From Coturnix japonica (taxonomy: Eukaryota; Chordata; Aves; Galliformes; Phasianidae): a DNA stretch of 64,000 bases. The notes below the pieces were generated by a model. It made no database searches, had not been told where the DNA came from, and saw only the letters and a list, made by a program, of their open reading frames with translations. Below, one piece after another: positions 11,201-23,690 of this stretch. Positions within the stretch are counted from its first letter, which is position 1, and the number at the start of each line of letters is the position of its first letter. The position numbers were made by a program, and so were the translations under genes. The stretch covers positions 2,573,510 to 2,637,509 of the forward strand of contig NC_029526.1 in the NCBI RefSeq assembly GCF_001577835.2. The letters are read 5' to 3'.

Positions 11201-14200
11201 GATACTCTAAGCAATCTCTCACACAGCTAACAACTTCTGATGTTTTTAAGAACATCTTATCATTAAAAACCTGATTTCTGTAAGTTCTTGCTATTTAGGA
11301 GTGATTAGGATTCAGTAAAGATAACTTCCTTGTGATGAACAAATTAGATTTCATACTAATGACTGTTTCAACACAGTTCTGATGTGTGAAATAGAAAGTA
11401 GAAGTAGCGAGATGCGAATAACAATTAAAAATATATGTATTTTGCATTGATTAAGCTTTCAAAGGTTCAAGCATGTGGTGGTATTCTAGTTAATTATGAG
11501 TGAATAAATAACTGGTGACTTAATGTGTAAAACAGAAGCCCATGAAGTTGCAGTATGCTTATAACTAGCTGACAGTTGCAGGATTTATCTGGTTACATAC
11601 ATCATCTAAATAGTTTCCTTTAAGGAAACAGAATACTGATGCTGTTGTCTGTAAATCTGTTCTAGGAAGTGGTAAAGGAAATGAATCGTCTGGGTATGCT
11701 GATAGATTTATCTCATACTTCATATTCCACAGCAAAAACTGCACTACGTATCTCAAAAGCACCAGTAATTTTCAGCCATTCTTCTGCATTTTCTGTTTGT
11801 AATCACTCCAGAAATGTTCCTGATGATATCCTCCAGAATCTGGTAAGTGCTTAAAAAAACCACAAAAACTAAAACAATGGGGGGAGATGCTGATGTTTGG
11901 CTTATCTGAGGCAAGTTTATACATGCAAATCACCCCCTCATCTATGGAACTGGACTGAAGCAGACCCCAGAGTAGCAAGTTACACCTTCACTTCTGAGGT
12001 ATCTTCTTTGGGTTGGTTTTGTCTTTGATTATAGGAATAAAGTGGTTGCAAATTCTTTGAAATTCTGGTTGAGTTTGTTTGAATTCACCAGGCTTTGGTG
12101 ATTCAGGCCATATGAGGATGTAATGGGCAGAAAGGCAAAGCCTTGTGTTGCCTTCTGATCTTTGATGTATACTGTTGTTATGCTCACTGGTGGATGGATA
12201 GAAAAGGTTCTGCACAGGATGCCTGTGAGGTTTGTAGGACACACGTGTGGACACTCATCACCAGTCTCTTCTTTCTTTCAGAAAAAGAACAAGGGAATTA
12301 TTATGGTGACATTCAATGCAGATGTACTGGCCTGTGGCAGGAAAGTTGTTAATGTTTCTACCCTAGCAGGTTTGAAGTGAATATATTGTGATTTTTGTGG
12401 GTGGCTTCTAAGAATTTCTTGCCATCTGGGTCATTTTTCAGACTGTGTAAATGGTATTGTTTGTTTATTTCCTTCCCCACACTATCCCAGCTCCAAGTCT
12501 TTTTGGAGCTAATATTCATTTAAACAGTAGCAAGAGGAACTGAAACTCCTACATAAAGCCAAAAGAAATGAGTTTACTCCTACATTAATCCAAAAGTAAT
12601 TGTTACTTGCTGGGAAATACCTTAAACCTTTTTACTTCAGAGTGCAAAACATTGGTATGTAATGGGTAATGAAAAATCTGTTGGCATATTTGAGCTTTCT
12701 GTTGGGAATTAATGTGCTAACAGTGTCTTTTTCCTTGTTTACACCTCACTGGTTTAGATGTTATTTTGAAGACTGCTATCGGATGCACTTTGTAACGTAT
12801 AATACCCAGATGAGCACCAGAAAACATTCTGAGTACATCATCTGTGTTATTAAAATTAAACCCGTATTATCAGGATGTCTTTTGAGTTATTTTTGAAACT
12901 AATTTTACTATGAATATATGTTGAAGGACAGTAACCTGGTGCCAGTATGTCTGAAGTGAATTATTTCTTCCTGGGTTATGCTTAGAAGTTGTTTTCTTTG
13001 TTATTTTCTTTCAGATCATTTTGACCACATAAAGAGAATTGCAGGTTCAGAATCGATAGGAATTGGTGGTGACTACGACGGAGTGGAACGGTTGGTAAAA
13101 TTATAAATACATTGACATTTGCTTGTTAAATTGTAACAATTTTGATCCTTTTTGGGGAAAAAGAAGGTAGACTAAAAGAGTTTTAGCATATAGTCTTGTG
13201 ATGAGTGCTAAAACAAGTTTCATAAAAAAGGGGCACAAATATTACATTCATGGAGTTCCCTAAATGTGGAAACTAGCCCTAATGTACTGTGAGCTATGCA
13301 AATGTTTGTGCATACAGAAATGATGATGGAGGGTGGCCTTCTCTAGACCAGTGATGAATTACAGAAAATATGCTGCAAACAAGTTACTCCAGGACTGCTG
13401 CAAAACTCCTCTCTGCTCTTACTTTCTGGGGGGAAAAGCCTAAAGTGCCTTAGGGCTGTGTAACCTATTTCTTGCCTTGATCAGCTAATCACCTATCCTT
13501 GGCATGTGCTTAAGGAAAGCAGAACATGGTGAACAGCCTAAAAGATAACCTTCTCTGTTCACTCATGGGCAAGTGTTACATTACAGCGCAGAAATTAAGA
13601 GCAGACTGGGTGGCATTTGCTTGTATAACCTTATTGTTTTTTTTCTTAGTGGGGTCAGACACACTTGAATGTGAAAATCATGCTAAGACTCAAGTCCGTA
13701 AAGCAGGATGGATGTAAAAGCAGTGCGTCAGCTAACATGAGAGTTAGCCAAACATAGGTCTGAAAGTATAATCTCCATAATGAAAATGCAGCTAACAACA
13801 ACAACAACAAAAGACACATTTTATTGCATAGATTTTCACAAAGGCCATCAGTTTAATTGATGGTTACCATCACTTCTCCACAGGAAAGAGAGGTAACAGG
13901 AAATAGTTATCTCAAAACAGTCCAAGACTCTTGGAAATACAAGTTAGCTGTTCAATGCAGTTTTTGCAGCTACTTATTCCTTTTTGTTTCTAGAAGAATT
14001 AGCACAAGACATATGTCAGTTTTGCTGGTTGTAATTCCTTCAGTGGAGTGTTCTGAATAGCTTTCTTTTCACCGCCCAAACTGCTGAGTTCAAAGCAATA
14101 TTATTCTAATTGTATTTTGTTTGGAAAAATGGCTATGTAAATAACGGAGTACACCAAAACTGCCTGCAACTCCTTAGCACATCATATGTTTGTGAGTACT

Positions 14201-16008
14201 CTTTTTTCTCAGTTATTTAAATGGATTATACAAACTCCACCGGTGATATAGATGTTTCCTCTTACTCTCAAGGCCAGATATAGGAGGGTCAATATCTACA
14301 CGAATTTTTTGTTTTTCTTTAATAACTCTATACATTAGTGCATGTTAATTCCAGAATATGTAGTTTAGTTCTAATGAGATCCTCTATGCAGAAAAGAGTC
14401 TTGCATGGTGTCTCACTCCAGCTTTGGGTTATGTCAGTTGGATTCTTCGTTTTTCTGACATCTCAGAGGAGGAAGTGGGTATAAAAAAGCTCATTCTGAA
14501 AGTGAATACACGCAAAAGACTACTTAAAAAAAGAAATATTTTGGTACACTTTTAAGTGATCTGCGTTGAATGTTCTTGTGTGGCTCTTGCCAACAGTTTC
14601 CCTGAGGGACTGGAAGATGTTTCGAAATACCCTTCTTTGATTGAGGAACTTCTTAGAAGAGGGTGGAATGAAATGGAACTAAAAGGGGTCTTAAAGGAGA
14701 ACTTCCTCCGTGTCTTCAGGGAAGTGGAAAATGTAAGATTAAAAAATAAACTGAATTCTGATTCCTACTAACGGGAAGAGAGACACTGCTGATGTATTGC
14801 TTTTTGTTCCATGCTTGATGAGAGAGTCATGATGAAGCATAAGCACTTAATGTAATAATTCCAAACACCAGGAAAGAAACCAAGATGTCAAGAGAGCATT
14901 AGCAGAATAAAGGAAAGTGAGAGAGACTGGATGGAACTCTGAGGGTTTTTTTCTCTCCAGAGTGGTCTGGACAAGTAAACATAACTGACTTCTAAACACA
15001 TTTAGGAGAAGCTGATGATTTTCCTGTCGCGTAGACCTTGTTCTTACCTGTGTTTGTTGATGCAGTATGGAACACTGACTCCTGAAAATCAATTAAGTTC
15101 TCATCCTAGGATCAGGCTCCTGTCTAAATGGCTCTTGTCATGACAAGGTCACTAACAGACAGTAAACATAAAATTAGGTCACAGCAAACTTGAGGTATAA
15201 ATGTCAGGAAGTAGCTAAGAAGGGTGAGGGAGAAGTGGCAAGAAAAGAGACAGTATGAAAATAGTAAGAATCCCCTAAGTGATAATGTTTGAAAAGGCCT
15301 GGGTTGCAAATTGCAAGCTACCTACCTATTCTTGTTTTTCTTTACAGAATTAAAAAGTAGGTATTACACACAAAACCTTATAGACAATGTATTTTTTTCC
15401 CATTTACCTTTTTGAGGTATGTTAAGTGTGAAGTCTGTGAGATTTACTGATCATCTTCCTTCTGAATTAGACACCTTTGAAATTCTGTCCCGTGGATATG
15501 AGCTGACTTCAGGGAGGAATGCTTATGAGTTTGTTTACTTAAGGCCTTCCAATTAATGCATTCATATGTAGTGGAAGCCAAGGTGAAGAACAGACAGAAG
15601 TGTGACTATATCTACAATGAATTTGTAACTATTACTGGGAAATATTTCATTGGAATGCACATACGAGGATAATGATGTTGCTTTACTTGATTTAAGATAT
15701 GTTTTTGCAATACAATTTGAGTTATTTCACTTGAAATAGCACTGAATTTGCCAGCTATGTTAAGACTTCTGCTATTGTGTCAGTCTGGCTTTCAAGGGCA
15801 ATCTTTTAAATTTTTCTAGGTGCGGAATATTAGTAGAGCAATGGATGCAGGTGAGAGTGAAATCCCTCATGAAGAAGTACAAAATTCCTGTCGCCTAGAC
15901 CTACGTAATATTCGGATTCAACCTGACAGGTCTTCTGGATTTCCTTCTATGGTACAGTCATTTAGTCTAACACTTGTATTTGTACCATATTTAATCCTGC
16001 ATTATTAA
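8250..16008 (+). CDS. DPEP2: Membrane dipeptidase, DPEP2/DPEP3-like (10 coding exons)
   Basis: GPI-anchored zinc dipeptidase of the cell surface; the family hydrolyses dipeptides such as Cys-Gly and converts leukotriene D4 to E4. Exons: 8250-8380, 9076-9202, 9686-9815, 10139-10280, 11111-11180, 11666-11842, 12282-12369, 13015-13090, 14597-14732, 15820-16008; all phases agree and give 421 aa (human DPEP1 has 411). Seen: hydrophobic signal peptide at residues 1-25; zinc ligands His45 and Asp47 (HND), Glu144 (EGGHS), His217 (DLSH), His238 (FSHSS); substrate residues His171, Arg249 and Asp308; sequons at N69, N191 and N283; C383 at the dimer-cysteine position; hydrophobic tail from about 407 after an S397-G399 omega region. 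[15 protein letters not shown] and KGIHNFYPN resemble DPEP2/3 more than DPEP1. Choosing DPEP2 over DPEP3 is inference. The usual HNDLP reads HNDFV. Confidence 0.92.
13081..13100 (+). promoter_or_regulatory. DPEP2: Tandem GTNNGT splice donor after dipeptidase exon 8
   Basis: The exon must end at 13090 (gaacg) to join exon 9 (tttccctgag) as Arg-Phe-Pro-Glu-Gly, which matches the family ([14 protein letters not shown]). That uses the donor gttggt, a poor match at +3. Four bases on lies a second donor, gtaaaa at 13095, a better fit at +3 and +4. Using it would add four bases and shift the frame. The arrangement is the known delta-4 tandem donor type. Confidence 0.6.
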
Positions 16009-17530
16009 TTGTAATATCTGTGGATTCCAGGGAGAATGGAGAAAACTGTAATGCCGCTAGTTACCTTTTGAGGGGTGAGCTGTTAATATAGAGCTTGGCT
16101 GGAATATTTAATATGGTTTCCATACTTTCACCTGCACACTTGAAAATTAGTGTGGATTTTAAATGGTGTGGCAAAACTATTTAGAATTAGAAGTGAGAAA
16201 TTCTACCACCCAGATCAAACCAGGATCAACTTTGTAAATAAAAAATAGTTATGCTTAATGATAAGTCATCTAACACATGGAGTGTGATTTTGGTACACAT
16301 GTTGTGGCATTTGATGTAATACCAAGGTCTAGAATTAGCCTTACCACACAGGCTTTAGTAGATGGGATTAAGACATTGAGACATCTGTGCCAGGATTTTG
16401 TCAGTTACTTCTTTTTATATGGTACAGTTGTCATCATTGCTCAGAGAAGACACTGCCACCCCAGCGGGTGTAGAAGAGTGGTTGTGTGTGTTTTTTGGGT
16501 TTTGCTTTTGTTTTAGACGACAAACTGGATGATGTGGATACTTGAATTCAGTTTTCATACCTACAAGTAGCTTTAGGGGAACCATTATGCAGTATTAAAC
16601 TCATTTTTTAATCCTGACCAGGATAATGGGCAGCTGAAGAGTTACTGAAGGGATGAGGTAGGTATCTCATATTCATATGTTAGCAAAATGAAGGAATAGA
16701 TGTTCAGGTTGCGTTGTAGATACTCTTGTATCTCTTGCTGTGAAACAGCAAGTCAGTTTTTCTCTAGAATAACTTGAGACTGCTCATGCCATCCATTTCT
16801 GCATATGTGTACCAGTAGTGTTCCTGGAGGAAGACAGTTCCTGCTGTTGCTTCAAAATGTAGCTTAATTAGCTCTTCTGATAGGGTGGTCTCATTGATAA
16901 GTATATTCTGAATGTATTAGAGACACTTAAAGAATTCTTTGCAAGTCATGTTGAATATTTTAGTGCATACAAGCCAAGTTTTTAAGAGCAGTTTCTTAAC
17001 AAATACTGAGACTATTTATGGATACACGGTGGAGAGTTTCAGCACAAGTTTTGTCTTCTCAATATGATTTAACTGGTATCACAAACTGTTTTTAAAGCAT
17101 GTGATACTGATCAAATGATGAATGCAATAATGCAGATGTTTACTACTCATCCTTACTTCTGCTAATAGCTTTGGAAGCTACTGGAAAACTGCCATCCATG
17201 GTCTCTTTTCACAAAAATAGTACTGTGGTAGTAAGTTCATTGCATATTTGAGATGTAAGATGCCTTTTTATTTCTGTGTTGTCACTTCCCTGCCTAATTT
17301 GTACTTTTTTCCCCCAATACTTTAGCATGGATTCAAAATGCATTTCTCTTCTTGAAGGTGCAGATAATTGTATCACTCTCATTTCACCATGCGATAGATA
17401 ATTGTGGTTTATTTCCTTGTTTTATCTGTAGTGTATTGCACTTATTTTCTGACTTTGGAGTAAAGTTTAATTTGTAACCTTGTGGAAAAAAAGTATGAAA
17501 TTAAATAAAATATTTTTTAAAAATGTTAGA
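16009..17530 (+). other. DPEP2: 3' UTR of the dipeptidase gene with two poly(A) signals
   Basis: After the stop at 16006-16008 comes AT-rich sequence without splice-compatible coding exons. AATAAA occurs at 16237-16242, which would give a short 3' UTR of about 250 bases, and again at 17504-17509 after a purine-rich stretch, which would give about 1.5 kb. Which one is used cannot be told from sequence; the downstream T/TG-rich context (ttttttaaaaatgttagatg then ttgttg) makes the distal one credible. Confidence 0.55.
17504..17509 (+). terminator. DPEP2: Distal poly(A) signal AATAAA
   Basis: Canonical hexamer in ttaaataaaatatttttt, followed within about 30 bases by a TG/T-rich element (atgttgttgt). 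It is the likely end of the long dipeptidase transcript. A proximal AATAAA lies at 16237-16242. Confidence 0.5.
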
Positions 17531-17608
17531 TGTTGTTGTAATCTCACAAAACAGTGTAAAGTTCAAAACCATATGAAACCCTGAAATAACTGTGCAACTT
17601 TGCTGCAG

Positions 17609-20600
17609 GAGGAAGGCTGCAGTATAGTGAAGCTCCTGAGTTCTATTCTGTGTTGGAAGCTAGTTCCTCCATGGTAGACAGAAGAAAGTCAGGTAGATTT
17701 AAGCCTGCAGGCTCCTGGAGGTAGGTAGTTAGCTTCATCTTCATTCAAATGCAGCCTAACATGGAGAGAAGTTTGAGCAGATACTTATGAAAAGGAAAGG
17801 CGGGTGACACAACATTGTTGTAGCAAGTACTTGATGACAGTGTTTCCAGCAGCAGATCACTTGGTCAGGCTACGTGGAACTGCATCAAGGTAGGATAACC
17901 TCTACTTTACCACATACAGATGTAGAAGTTCCCCTTTTCATTGCTCCTTACAAAGTTATCTGAGAAAACTTCAGATAAATTGCTTGCATGAGACTAACAT
18001 CAAAGCGAAAAATCAGTGAGCAAGAAGTGGAATCTTATGCACCTTGTAATGATTATGCAGATGGTACCTAGCTTATCTAGTAGATGCAGTTACTTTCTTA
18101 AACAATCAAAATCACACAATCCTGGACTAAAACATGTTAGAAAAGCATCTAATTAGAATTACATTTAAAAAGTGAGATAATGTCAAGGTACAACTGTGAC
18201 TGCTGTCATTAAAATTATAGTGACCCTTCAGTCGGAGTGCTAGTGTCCCCAGCCCACTGTCATCAGGCTGTAAAAGCATTGTCACAACTATGCATTATCA
18301 ACAGGTCAAACATATAATGATTGAAATCTGATTTTTGTCTCCCAATAGTTAGGATGATTAATCCAGAAACTGAATGCCTTTGCCCTGAATCAATTAGTAA
18401 GAACAATTTGCACTGGTAATTTGAAATGGATAATAGTTAAACTGAGATTCTGTTACAGCTGGTGGTAGCAGAGAAGTATCAGATATAATTAAGGTAGCAA
18501 CTTTGTAAAAGGCTTTATGGAAGCTAAATGGCAGAACTCAAGTCATGATTTAACCCTTCTAAATAATGGATTGTGGAAGTGTGAATTTTGAAAACAGTTT
18601 TTCTATTTCTGTAAGTACCGTAATTTATGTACTGTGGGGTACTTTCGGTTGATACTGTAAATCGAAGCTGAACTTCAAGACATCTTTTAAAAGTGTAAGC
18701 TTTCTGATTGTAAGCAATTCTGACTGTTATGTGTAGCAGAAATGCTAAGTCATGGCCTGAAGAAGTGATTAAGCACCCTGTGGGAAGGGAGGGCCAGCCC
18801 AGAGAAGCTCAGGTGCACACAATGCACCCTAGTGATGAGAAGGGGTTGAGCCAGGATCCACCCCTATTTTTATGAACACCTCCAGGTACAGTAACTCCAC
18901 TGCCTCCCTGGGCACCCTGTTCCAATAACTCATCACTCTTTCAGAGAATAAATTTTTCCTAATATTGAACCTGGTCCTCCTCTGGTGCAACATTAAAAGG
19001 CCATTACTTCTCATCCTATTGCTGTTACCTGGAAAAAGAGGCTGACCTCCACCTTGCTACAACCTTCTTTCAGGTAATTATCCTGACAGCTTACTTACAA
19101 GCCTGACATCTACAATGAACATACTGTGATGGAGGGTGGAAGAACCTAAATTCTCTTACTAGCCTTTGTATTTATTTATGATTATGTAATTGGTATCAGA
19201 GAAAAACAAAAGTCCATAGAAAAAGGAAAGTATTTTCTTAAGTGTCAAGATCTTGGGTGACTAAGATAAAACCTTAGTTACCTGATCTCTAGTATTGCCA
19301 GATGAGCTGTTCACACAGTGTTTGAGTTTCTCAAACTGCAAAGGTGACAACTCTTTCCCCATGTGTGTTGTTTGAGAAATAGCTGCAATTTATGATTTCT
19401 TTTTTCATTCAGAGCAAAAGCAGTGCACAACTTCTGTGCACCATATTCCTGTGACCTTAGAGGAGATATTAGACATGGATCAACTGTTCCTGTCATGGGC
19501 AGAGCCAACAAACTGTAAAAAACACTATGTAATGGGAGTTCAGCATTTAACCTACCAGAAACATTGCTGCTTCTAATCTCAAGTGAGAGATCGCCTCGTT
19601 TTGCTTTGTTTCTGTTGATCTGTAAACTTTGCTGTGATGATTCATTCCCTTATGGGTGGGTGTTTTGCTCTGACGGCCTTTCTCTGTATCTCGCCTCGGT
19701 ATTTCCATCAAATGTTTCTTTCACCTGTGAAGTCAGCAGTTTTACAATGGAAGAAAGGCATGACACCTGGCAAGCAGGACCTCAGGTTTCTCTGAGTTTT
19801 ACTGAGAAACAAAATAGATTTTAAAGCAGTTAATATTAAAACTGAAGCTAATATGAATTCTGTCAGACAAATGAAACGAAAGTTTATTCTCTGAGTCATT
19901 CATTAAAATAAATAGATCATGGCAAACCTTAATGCTGAAAATGCAACCAAACTAAAAATTGTTATCTTAAAAAAAGAGAGAAAAATGAAAGAATAAAAGA
20001 AAGGGCAACAAACCATGGAATATTTTTTTAGCATCTTAATCCTCCCCTGGAAATTACTGCAATATTTAACAATTTGAGTGGAGAGAAGTTTGGTGTAGTT
20101 TGTCTTATTTTAAAGCACCAAAACTGAGTTTGAAGGGAAAAAGAAAAATATGTAGGCTTAGTTATATTTTTTTCCACTGCCTAAAGACGAGTTTAATATG
20201 TGCTTATAGAAAATGTCTATTTCATGCACCAAATAGAGTTATGAGTAACTTTGAAAGTGGGGAAGGAGGAAGTTCCCTGAAGTAAACAAATTCTGATGAT
20301 AAGTGGCACCATAGTGTCCTCTTGTGGTCTTTTAATGTGTAAGCCATGACATTTTCTATGAGAGAAATAGCAAAGATGTTCCCTTGCAGATAATGTTCCA
20401 GCCCTTGTACAAATATAACTTGACCTTTTTTGCCTTACTTTTCCCCTGAAACATCTTATGGAGATCTGTACTTTGCACCTCCCATGAACTCTTATTACTC
20501 TCTCCCCAGTTCTTGATGCACAGATGCACATGTCATCCTCACCAACAGACCTTTTTTTTTTTTGCTGACTGTTTATCGTTAAATAGAAGCCAACATTTGT

Positions 20601-22247
20601 CAGTGAGAAACCTTTGCAACCAGGTTACCCATTTCCGTCCTGCTTTGTTCATAAAGCTGGTTTGATCCTCGGATGTGGAGAAGCAGGAATGTGCTGAAAA
20701 TGGAAACTGACTGTGATCAAATCCTAGCTATGAATTTGCAGGATTTCTGCCAAGCCTTGTGTTCAGTGAAGCTGCACCTTGGCTGTGGCATGTTTTGTCA
20801 ATGACAGTTTTTCTGATGGTCAGCATTGCACTACTTGTCACCCACATTACATTTGGATCCCCTGCAATAACCCTTCAAATTCCTTAGAGTGAACACCATT
20901 ATAGCCCAAGTAGAATAATTCTAGCTTGTAATACAGCTGAAGTTGTGGTATTTAAATATTCGTATTTGTGCATTGGGTTTAAAACTTTCAAGTATTTATT
21001 CCTTCCAGGAAGTAGTGGAGATAAAAGCCACCTCCAAACACAGTCTCTGATTGCTGGGGGTTCTTATCTATAAATAGCAAATCTCTTTCATTGTTATGTT
21101 TTGTTATTTGTTTCTTGTTAATATTGCACACTGCAAGTCACAACAATACTCTGGGGCTCATATGAAGAGGCATTTGATGTACTACATCACCTGGTGAAGG
21201 TTGAGTCAGGATGAGGTAACTTTACTATAATAGTAATTATGTTCACTTTTCCCTAGGATGACCACAGGCAAATCATGCCAGAAGCCATATATTGTCATCT
21301 GTTGGGGATGGGAAAGAATACCTTGCGCTTGTAAGTCAACAGTTAGTGTGGTGTGCAGCTGCTATCTCATACTGTGCAGTAAAAGCCAAGCTGTTTGTTT
21401 TGGTTTTTAATACTTGAGTGGTGTTACCTGTAATATGAAGTGTTCAAGGCAAACTTGACCTTGCTTGCTTGCCTGGATGACTTGTACCAGGATCTTTAGC
21501 AGTTTAGTGAACTGTTCTTCCAGAAGACACAGTTTCTCACACAACCTTTTTCTTTGAGTTGAATTAGAGGTAAAACTGACCAATAAATGCTACAGTATTC
21601 TAGATCAGCTTGTTTCTTTTCAGTTTTGTATTGATATTAAGCAACTTGGAAGCTTGTGGTGGCTTTCTGGAAGTCAAGGCCAGTATTAACAGTCACTTAG
21701 CTTGAAATTTCACTTCTATTACTACCCATATGCTAAAAAGTTGATAAAGGCAGGCAGCTCCCTATCTGTAAGTATTGGTAGTCTACAAATCAGTAAGAAG
21801 TCATCATCTTCAGGCAAAAGAAATATTTTTTGTTTCAACACACTTGAGTAGTTTCCTCAGGCCAAATTCTCTCCTAAAACAATTGGATACAGTTTCCATT
21901 CCAGAGAGGGGAGTTGTCGAGCTTATCCAGATAGACAGTCTTCTTTTCTTTTCCCTAATGGCATACAATTTAAGTGCCTCCTGTTAATGATGCTTACCCA
22001 TTCTGTAGTGGCCTTGATACAGTTTTGGTACCTAAACCAAGACAGCTCCTTGCCACACAATTCTTCTTCCTGAATAAGAATGACTGCAAAAATGTTAACT
22101 TTTTAAAATTCTTATAACCTCCATCTTTTCTTTTTTTCCCCCCTTAGGACAGCTTACTTAGACCAGATGCTTTTACTTAAGAGTTTTATAAAGTCAAAAA
22201 CAGGAATGAAGGGACAGAAGACTAAGCATAAACTAAGTTACTTAATG
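17609..22247 (+). other. Candidate unassigned spliced frame (4 exon-like segments)
   Basis: Four segments, each bounded by a plausible acceptor and donor, share one open frame when joined: 17609-17720 (ATG at 17671, donor gtaggt), 17850-17889 (acceptor in a tandem cagcagcag, donor gtagga), 21257-21330 (acceptor ttttccctag, donor gtaagt) and 22148-22247 (acceptor ttttttccccccttag, donor gtaagt). From the ATG this gives 88 codons starting MVDRRKSGRFKPAGSW, with a middle reading MPEAIYCHLLGMGK and a later LTAYLDQMLLLKSF. The last two segments have the best splice sites and the only compatible frame. I do not recognise the peptide. Segments this short are often open by chance, so this may instead be a noncoding RNA, upstream exons of SLC12A4, or nothing. 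Confidence 0.25.
18840..19075 (-). repeat. CR1 LINE fragment, old, minus strand
   Basis: Read on the minus strand, the segment encodes RFNIRKNLFSERVMSYWNRV followed by PREAVE, then LEVFIK: the conserved C-terminal end of the CR1 reverse-transcriptase ORF. On + it shows the familiar ccactgcctccctgggcacc and cattacttctcatcctattg blocks. It is clearly diverged and truncated at both ends, older than the copy at 49.4 kb. Confidence 0.85.
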
Positions 22248-23690
22248 GTAAGTTCTCATCTTGCCCTTCTACATAAAATTCTTTGTCTCCTGTCAATTAA
22301 TCATTAATTTTCCTGTTTTCTTGGTGAACTCTAGACTCTTACACTTGCCAGCTGTAATGAAATACAACTCAACCTTAAGAGGTTAAACAGAAAATGCTAC
22401 CTGCTGGTCATTTCTTCTGTATTTCCTTGGGGGAAAATACATTGCTGGAGATAACTCAGTGGGTGGAGTAGCACACTAGAATGCTTCCAGCCTGTCAGTA
22501 CTAATACTTCGAAAATCCAAAGAAATGCTTTCTAAATTACCCATCCACGGAGGCTGTCAGTAAATTTCACAGACTTCAGTGTGATCATATACGAAAGTGG
22601 GCTAATGTTAGGGCTACTGGGAAACAGAAGTGATCTCACTCTAGAGCATTGAGGTATGGTGAGTTCTAAATGGAAGCTGGTTTTGTTTCTCTCCCAGATA
22701 TTCTGAGGCTGTTACTGAGATACACATGAAGATACACTGTTGTCTTTCTTAACGGAGCAAAATGGCACAAGTGAAATGCAGTGAATATGAAAACACAAGG
22801 AGTTTTAGAAGTCTTTCCACTTGTCTGATCAGTGCTGGGAGGTGTAATTGTTCTGGCTTTCCCCAGAGGTGGCCTATGGACAAGTTTGTGTTAAGTGAAC
22901 TGAGAGACCTGTAACCCCTTGGCTGCAGCCACTCCACAGCATGGATTCTGACTGTTTATTTCAAAAACCCACCTAATTAGGAGTAGACATCACTTGTGAA
23001 CAAAGCATTTTCCCTCTTGCTTGTCTCTCCTCTGCTCATAACAGGTTTTTATTTCTCCAAGTGACAGAGGGGCTGCTTAGTCAAAAAGGCAGAACAAATT
23101 CACAAAGCTAGAGATAAGATCTTCTTGGTACAAGGAGTGTTGACAGTGTCTTCTCTCTGTCTCTATTCTGGGGTTTCTATCCTTTCATAGGTAGACTCTT
23201 ACATTGAACTAACTTAGAGTAGTGTTGGATTGACTTGTTGCTGATTTATTAAGATGTATTTTTAATCGACAATCCGCAGAGCTACTTTGAGTTGACGCTC
23301 TGTAGTAAAACACACATAGCAAAACACACAAATGGTTCTGTAAAGCTTTCTCCTCTGATGGCTGCATAATATATTAAATAGGGATCCTTTTACTGTCTAA
23401 AGTAGCTTTCAAAAGCAGACAATAAATAGCATTAGCAACTATTAATTGATCTTTAAACCCCATGTGAGGGTTACAGTATATGAAACAGGCCGAGGTGCCT
23501 CTAAGGTACAGGCAGAATTGAGTTCTGCTGTCTCTGTGACAAGAAGCCCCTCCTGAGCAGAGGGGCCGAGTTCATCTGCCCTGGTATTCTGCTGCCTTAG
23601 CAACTGTGTGCTTTGCATAGGGCTGGGGCTGTAGTTAGCGTTCACACCTCCCAAGTGGCTGATTTTACTCCGCAGTCTCTTTGTGCAGTC
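19076..23690. other. Intergenic sequence between the dipeptidase gene and SLC12A4
   Basis: AT-rich sequence with no recognised gene. Apart from the exon-like segments at 21257-21330 and 22148-22247, I see only short frames. After the segment ending at 22247, an acceptor-like ctctag at 22334 opens a further 47-codon frame to TAG at 22476-22478, but the intervening gap would be only 87 bases. A small ttttttttttt run lies near 20552. Confidence 0.5.

Noticed and set aside
22335-22478. Further 47-codon frame that could extend the candidate intergenic transcript
   Set aside because: Its intron would be only 87 bases and the acceptor is ordinary; I left it out of the candidate rather than lengthen a weak model.
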